This document shows, piece after piece, positions 59,918 to 64,000 of a stretch of DNA of 64,000 nucleotides (positions are counted from its first letter, which is position 1; the number at the start of each line of letters is the position of its first letter). The notes beneath the pieces are model-generated. The model was not told the origin of the DNA. It saw only the letters and a program-made list of their open reading frames with translations, and searched no databases. Origin of the DNA: Oreohelix idahoensis (lineage: Eukaryota; Mollusca; Gastropoda; Stylommatophora; Oreohelicidae); NCBI GenBank assembly GCA_024509875.1, contig JAMPIV010012277.1, forward strand, positions 125,734 through 189,733. The letters are read 5' to 3'. The position numbers and the translations under genes are program-made.

Positions 59918-62495
59918 CCAGTAGAGAAGCACAGAAAGCACACAACTGATAACAATCTTAATTTTGTGCTTGTGCTGTATGTGTGAGAGAGGGCTTACCA
60001 GATGTTGTAAATTTAGGCAAAAAAGGCTGTTCTTGCCTTAATCATTTTGATGTAAGATGTCTTTGCCTGCCCGCCGTCTGGTTGTGATGCATCCTCTGTA
60101 CCAGTTGCGATTCCTTACTGATATGGGCTCAGGGTTGCTCACATTGAGCGTCATGACCTCTGACTTCTTTAAATTGATGTTCAAGCCCACCTGCTGGCTA
60201 AACTTATTAAGTCTATCCGTTTTTTCCTGGATGTGTTGCTGTGAATGTGCTAGTAGTGCAATGTCACCTGCATATTCCAGATCTTCCAATGTAGAAAATG
60301 TAGTCCATCTTATTCCTCTTGGACTGCCCTCTGTTGTCTGGCGCATCACCCAATCTATGACTGTTAAAAATAGAGTGGTTGATAAGGGGCATCCCTGTCG
60401 TACTCCTGTCTTCACCTCAAAGGTTAGGTTGCTCTGCCCAACGCTACACGTAAAGTTGGCATACAGGCTTTTTATGATTGACACTATGCAGCTTAGAATT
60501 CCATAAGCCCTCAGTATTTTCCATAAACTGTCCCTATGTATGCTGTCAAAAGCCTTTTTCAAAATCAACGAAATTAATGTACAGCTGTCTTTGCCATTCT
60601 GAGCACTGCTCTATAATGTTCCTGAGAGTGAATATATGATCTACACATCTTCTGTTCTTTCTAAATCCTGCTTGTTCTTTCCTCAGTTTGTGGTCTACTG
60701 CTTTTGAAATTCTCTGTATAATTATCCTGTCTAGTATTTTGCTGGGAACTGAGAGAAGAGTGATTCCTCTCCAATTATTGCAGTCTGCAAGATCTCCCTT
60801 CTTGAGCAATTTGACAATTATTCCTTTGTTCCACTCTGATGGTGTTTTCCCCGTTTTCCAGACTTGTGCAAATAGTGGTTCTAATAGTTCTGCTGCTAGC
60901 TCATGGTCTGTCTTAAATAGCCCTGCATTTAAGTTATCATGGCCAGGAGCTTTTTCGTTCTTTAACCCTTTGATTGCTGTGATGATTTCTTCTTTTCGTG
61001 GAATGTCTGTATTTACATCTAGATCGTTTTCAGCCTCAGGAACATTCAATTGTGTCTCTGGTGGTTCCTTGTTCAGAGTTTCTCTGAAGTGCTCTGCCCA
61101 TCTTGTTTCCTGTCCCTCTGCTGTCGTGATGAGATTTCCTTGCTTATCTCTTACTAATGTAATATTTTTTGCACCTCGTTTTCCACTGATGATTTGAGTT
61201 ATTTTGTATACTGTGCTTTGTTCATTTCTCAGTGCTGCCTCTTCTGCCTTTCTTGCAAGATCGTCTAGGAAATTCCTTTTGTTGGCTCGGGTTTGGCGTT
61301 TAACTTCCTTGTCCAACTGACTGTACTGTTCGCTATATAGTTGCTTTAACCTGGGGGACTTCGCTTCTGTTTTCTTTCTTTTCATTTCCTTTCTCAGTGT
61401 TATGATGTTTAATGTTTCTGGTGTTATCAGGTCTTGCTTCTTCTTTTCCTGGAATCCCAAGCATGATTTGCTGCTTTCCTTATATATTGTTGAAATGGTG
61501 TTGAATTTCTGGTCTATATCATCAGTCAATGTCTTTTCCTGACTTTTGGCAAATTGATATCGTTTCTTTATGTCAGCCGCAAAAGCTTTTCTGGTAAGGG
61601 GGTCCTTCAATTTGCTGATGTCAAACCTTTTCTGTGTAGTTACAGTTGGTCCAGCCCTTCTTAGTTTCACTTTCAGTTTTGCTACTACTAAATGGTGATC
61701 ACTTCCCACATCTGCACCTCTTCTTACCTTCACATCTTGTAATGCATGTCTCCATCTACCGTTAATCATGATGTGGTCTATCTGGTCATTCGTTGGTGCG
61801 TAGCATTGTATTATTGTAGTATTGGTGAATCTACCTCTCAATCTTAATCTTATCAGTCTGTTGTTGATGGGTTTCCATTCCAGTAATGTCCTTTCTATTC
61901 CTTTCTGTAGAATAATGGCTACACCTTCATTGTGCTGTCCATCCTCTCTTCCAGAGTAAAGTATTGTTTCTCCTGTTGCTGTTTTAACTTTTCCTGCCCC
62001 TGTCCATCTGCTCTCGCTTATCCCTAGAATGTGTAACCTATAGTTTCTCATTTCTGCCGTGACCTGTTTCAGTTTACCCGTCTCATTCATTGTCCTGACA
62101 GTCCAAAATCCTATTCTTGTATCATGTTTTGCGGTCAGGACGTCCGTTCTCATGTCAGTGGCTTCCTTTCGGCTTTCACCACTGACAGTCATACGAGCCT
62201 CAGACTCCGGATGTCCGTCCCGCAGCAAAGTTTGTTTATTCGTTGTTGTTTCCGTAACTTCAATTTTTTTTTTACATAGGCAGGGGTGTCAGCCCTATGC
62301 TAAAACCCCCAACCTGGAGGACCAGGGTTTCTGCTTTAGTCTGACCCCTGCCCGCGCAAACCTGTCCAGCTTGGTAGAACCTTCCAGGAGTAAAACTCCC
62401 GCTGGCATAGCTCTGGGGGTAATCAGGGTACGCAAGCCGCCATACCTCGAAAAGGTATTGGCACCGGTGATGGCAGGGGACGACACCCAATCCAC
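59918..62495 (-). mobile_element. LINE of the 'craniofacial development protein 2-like' type
   Basis: Minus-strand non-LTR retrotransposon with an upstream region (62,270-62,495) encoding GVLLLEGSTKLDRFARAG, a long EN-RT frame and an incomplete RT end. The 3' part, including the WxGHVLR tail, is missing: the sequence stops at 59,918 against the LTR-like DNA. Related fragments are at 43.6-44.2 kb and probably at 35-247 and 54.5-54.7 kb. No target duplication was found. Confidence 0.88.
60038..62228 (-). pseudogene. EN-RT polyprotein of the second LINE family
   Basis: A 560-codon frame (62,228 to 60,546) runs into a second frame (60,568 to 60,038). The endonuclease starts RIGFWTVRTMNETGKLKQV, then ILGISESRWTGAGK and IIQCYAPTND, but jumps directly to QIDHIMINGRWRHAL and VGSDHHLVVAKLK. 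The stretch that normally contains the GDxNAxxG active-site block is deleted, in frame. RT motifs: EKAPGHDNLNAGLFK, KKGDLADCNNWRGITLLS, AGFRKNRRCVDHIFTL, FVDFEKGF, then after the frame change TGVRQGCPLSTTLF and LEYAGDIALLA, where the catalytic ADD is replaced by AGD. It is inactive on at least three counts. Confidence 0.9.
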
Positions 62496-63240
62496 AAATT
62501 ATCTGCCATCATCCACACGAGCACCCCACCAGACTACCCCTTATCCTCACACCATCATTGATCCTTATAGATTAATTTTAGTTCTTGTTATATACTGTTT
62601 TACTATATTGTGCAGTTCTCTAGGTCTTTCTATTCTCAACACCTGTCCGCAGTTGTGGATGAATTGCATGCTTGTAAATAAAGGAATTTAGATTAGATAT
62701 AACCAACTAGAGAGCCATAATTAATATTACATGCGCCGGATTTCAATGTACTCTCACCTATTCGAGGCGCACCATACCAAGCGTCCATTCCCCGTGCGAG
62801 GCCCAATTCACACTGTGAATATCTGTCTTCTTTGCTCGCTCTCAAATAATCACATCTATCTCTTATAAATCTGACAGTTCGTCTCAGGCTTCTCTCGTCA
62901 TCATACAGTTTCTCCCTCAACAACTGGGTTGGAGAAGGCCATGCTTCCACTCTGCTCCTCTCATGAAACACAGTCTTGGTGAAGCCGCCCCTGGATATTA
63001 TAAAAAACGGATTATCAGTCTGCGGACAGTAAAAGGGTTGGTCAAATGTTAAGCAAAAGAAAATGAAAAGGTTTGCCTCTGTTTGGTTTCTAGAATACAC
63101 AGGAAGAAAAAAAAAGGGGGGGGGGGGGGGGGGCACTCAAATCCATACATCGCAGATGTCTGACACGGGCACCAATGATCCCCAGATGAAAGTACTCAAT
63201 AGCTGCTGGATCTTACTGGTCCATACACTTCACTTATCGC
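62496..63240. other. Non-coding stretch with an 18-base poly-G run
   Basis: No gene is supported. A run of 18 G lies at 63,116-63,133, preceded by an A run. The open frame at 62,693-63,136 on the minus strand begins in the poly-C of that run and has no recognisable domain. Confidence 0.45.
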
Positions 63241-63545
63241 CAGTGGCGTAACTACCGCATGGATGGATCGGTAACTTCCCAGGGGCCCCAGCAACAAGTG
63301 GGCCCCGGAAAGTAATGATGGAAATGAGACCCGAGCAGATGACGTCATACATTATTTGATTCTTTATATTACGTTAAAACATTACTGTTTAATACCTTTT
63401 TTCTACTAATGGTAATTATTAAGTAAGTAGTTACCATTTCTATACAGATCTGCCGTATACTGATTAAGGCTATTGAGTTTGTTATATAAGAAGGGTCCCA
63501 CTTACCTAGTGCCAGAGGTCCTCTTACACTGTAGTTACGCCACTG
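63241..63545. mobile_element. hAT-like MITE
   Basis: A 305-bp segment with perfect 15-bp terminal inverted repeats, CAGTGGCGTAACTAC and GTAGTTACGCCACTG. CAGTGGCGTA-type ends are common in hAT-derived non-autonomous elements. There is no transposase. An 8-bp target duplication is not clean (CTTATCGC on the left, CCTATCTA on the right), suggesting mutation or another family. Confidence 0.8.
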
Positions 63546-64000
63546 CCTATCTATCGGCATATATGTACTCAATAAACATTCATCCGCAGGAAGTTCAAGG
63601 TCAACGTACTGGCCTTTTTTTCGTTTTCCCCATTGTCCGTTTATGAAAACCCTGCTGTGCCACATTTTATTACGATCCAGTCTGAGCCACAAAATCCCAG
63701 CATCAAAACAGTATCAGAGATCACAGGAATTACCTGTGGCGCTGGTTGTGATTTCTGAATCCGTTTATTCACGTGTCTCTAACAAAGAAACGCGCGGCGG
63801 TCGGTAAAGGTATAACAGGTAAAGGTAGTCTTATAGCAGATACTGCCGTAGAGTAGTCAGATGTTGAAGACATCACAATACTATCTCTCACCTTTATGAG
63901 GTGGGGTGACCAGCTCCCTTCCCAACTGCCTTTGCCGTCCATAACGTTGCTGCAAAACATATATTGGCCAAACAGGCAAACGACTTGGGGACAGATTCAG
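63546..64000. other. Non-coding stretch, no gene seen
   Basis: No protein similarity or structured repeat could be identified up to the window end. Confidence 0.45.

Overview
The window is eukaryotic, almost certainly metazoan, and consists mostly of transposable elements and their debris. I found no convincing host gene, tRNA, rRNA or CRISPR array. The DNA is AT-rich, with long microsatellites, several nested retroelements and tRNA-derived SINEs. The element mix (Gmr1-like Ty3/gypsy elements, RTE-like LINEs, tRNA SINEs with a shared central core, mariner and hAT debris) suits an invertebrate such as a gastropod mollusc. That assignment is inference.

Layout. 1-6.4 kb: LINE tails, CA repeats, a dispersed 430-bp repeat and a 1-kb ATC-type array. 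6,414-15,517: a complete LTR retrotransposon (element 1) with 2.2-kb near-identical LTRs and a 5-bp target duplication. 15.5-20.5 kb: microsatellites, a LINE fragment, a Helitron-like end and a 52-copy, 36-bp minisatellite. 20.5-23.1 kb: GT and AT repeats, the second, inverted copy of the 430-bp repeat, and a SINE. 23.67-26.06 kb: the gag/protease remnant of element 3, cut off by an RTE fragment. 28,329-40,595: element 2, a complete minus-strand LTR retrotransposon whose 3' LTR was later split by a 3.2-kb RTE LINE. 42.5-51 kb: a SINE, LINE fragments, a mariner copy with an internal deletion, and an RTE copy interrupted by a 2.1-kb solo LTR. 51-60 kb: two diverged direct copies of an LTR-like sequence related to the element 1 LTR. 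59.9-62.5 kb: a second LINE family. 63.2-63.5 kb: a hAT-like MITE.

The most informative biology is in elements 1 and 2. In both, the integrase lies upstream of reverse transcriptase and RNase H, which is the Gmr1-like order within Ty3/gypsy. Element 1 has a SCAN-like gag segment and a CCHC knuckle, but its integrase catalytic core is missing and an unrelated open stretch lies in its place. Elements 2 and 3 instead carry an unusual C-X2-C-X13-C-G-H motif at the gag/protease junction. Element 2 is nearly intact: one nonsense codon, one single-base deletion, and loss of the protease catalytic aspartate.

Insertion order can be read from target duplications: element 2, then the RTE copy in its LTR; and RTE copy C, then the solo LTR inside it. 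All coordinates and identities were judged by eye.
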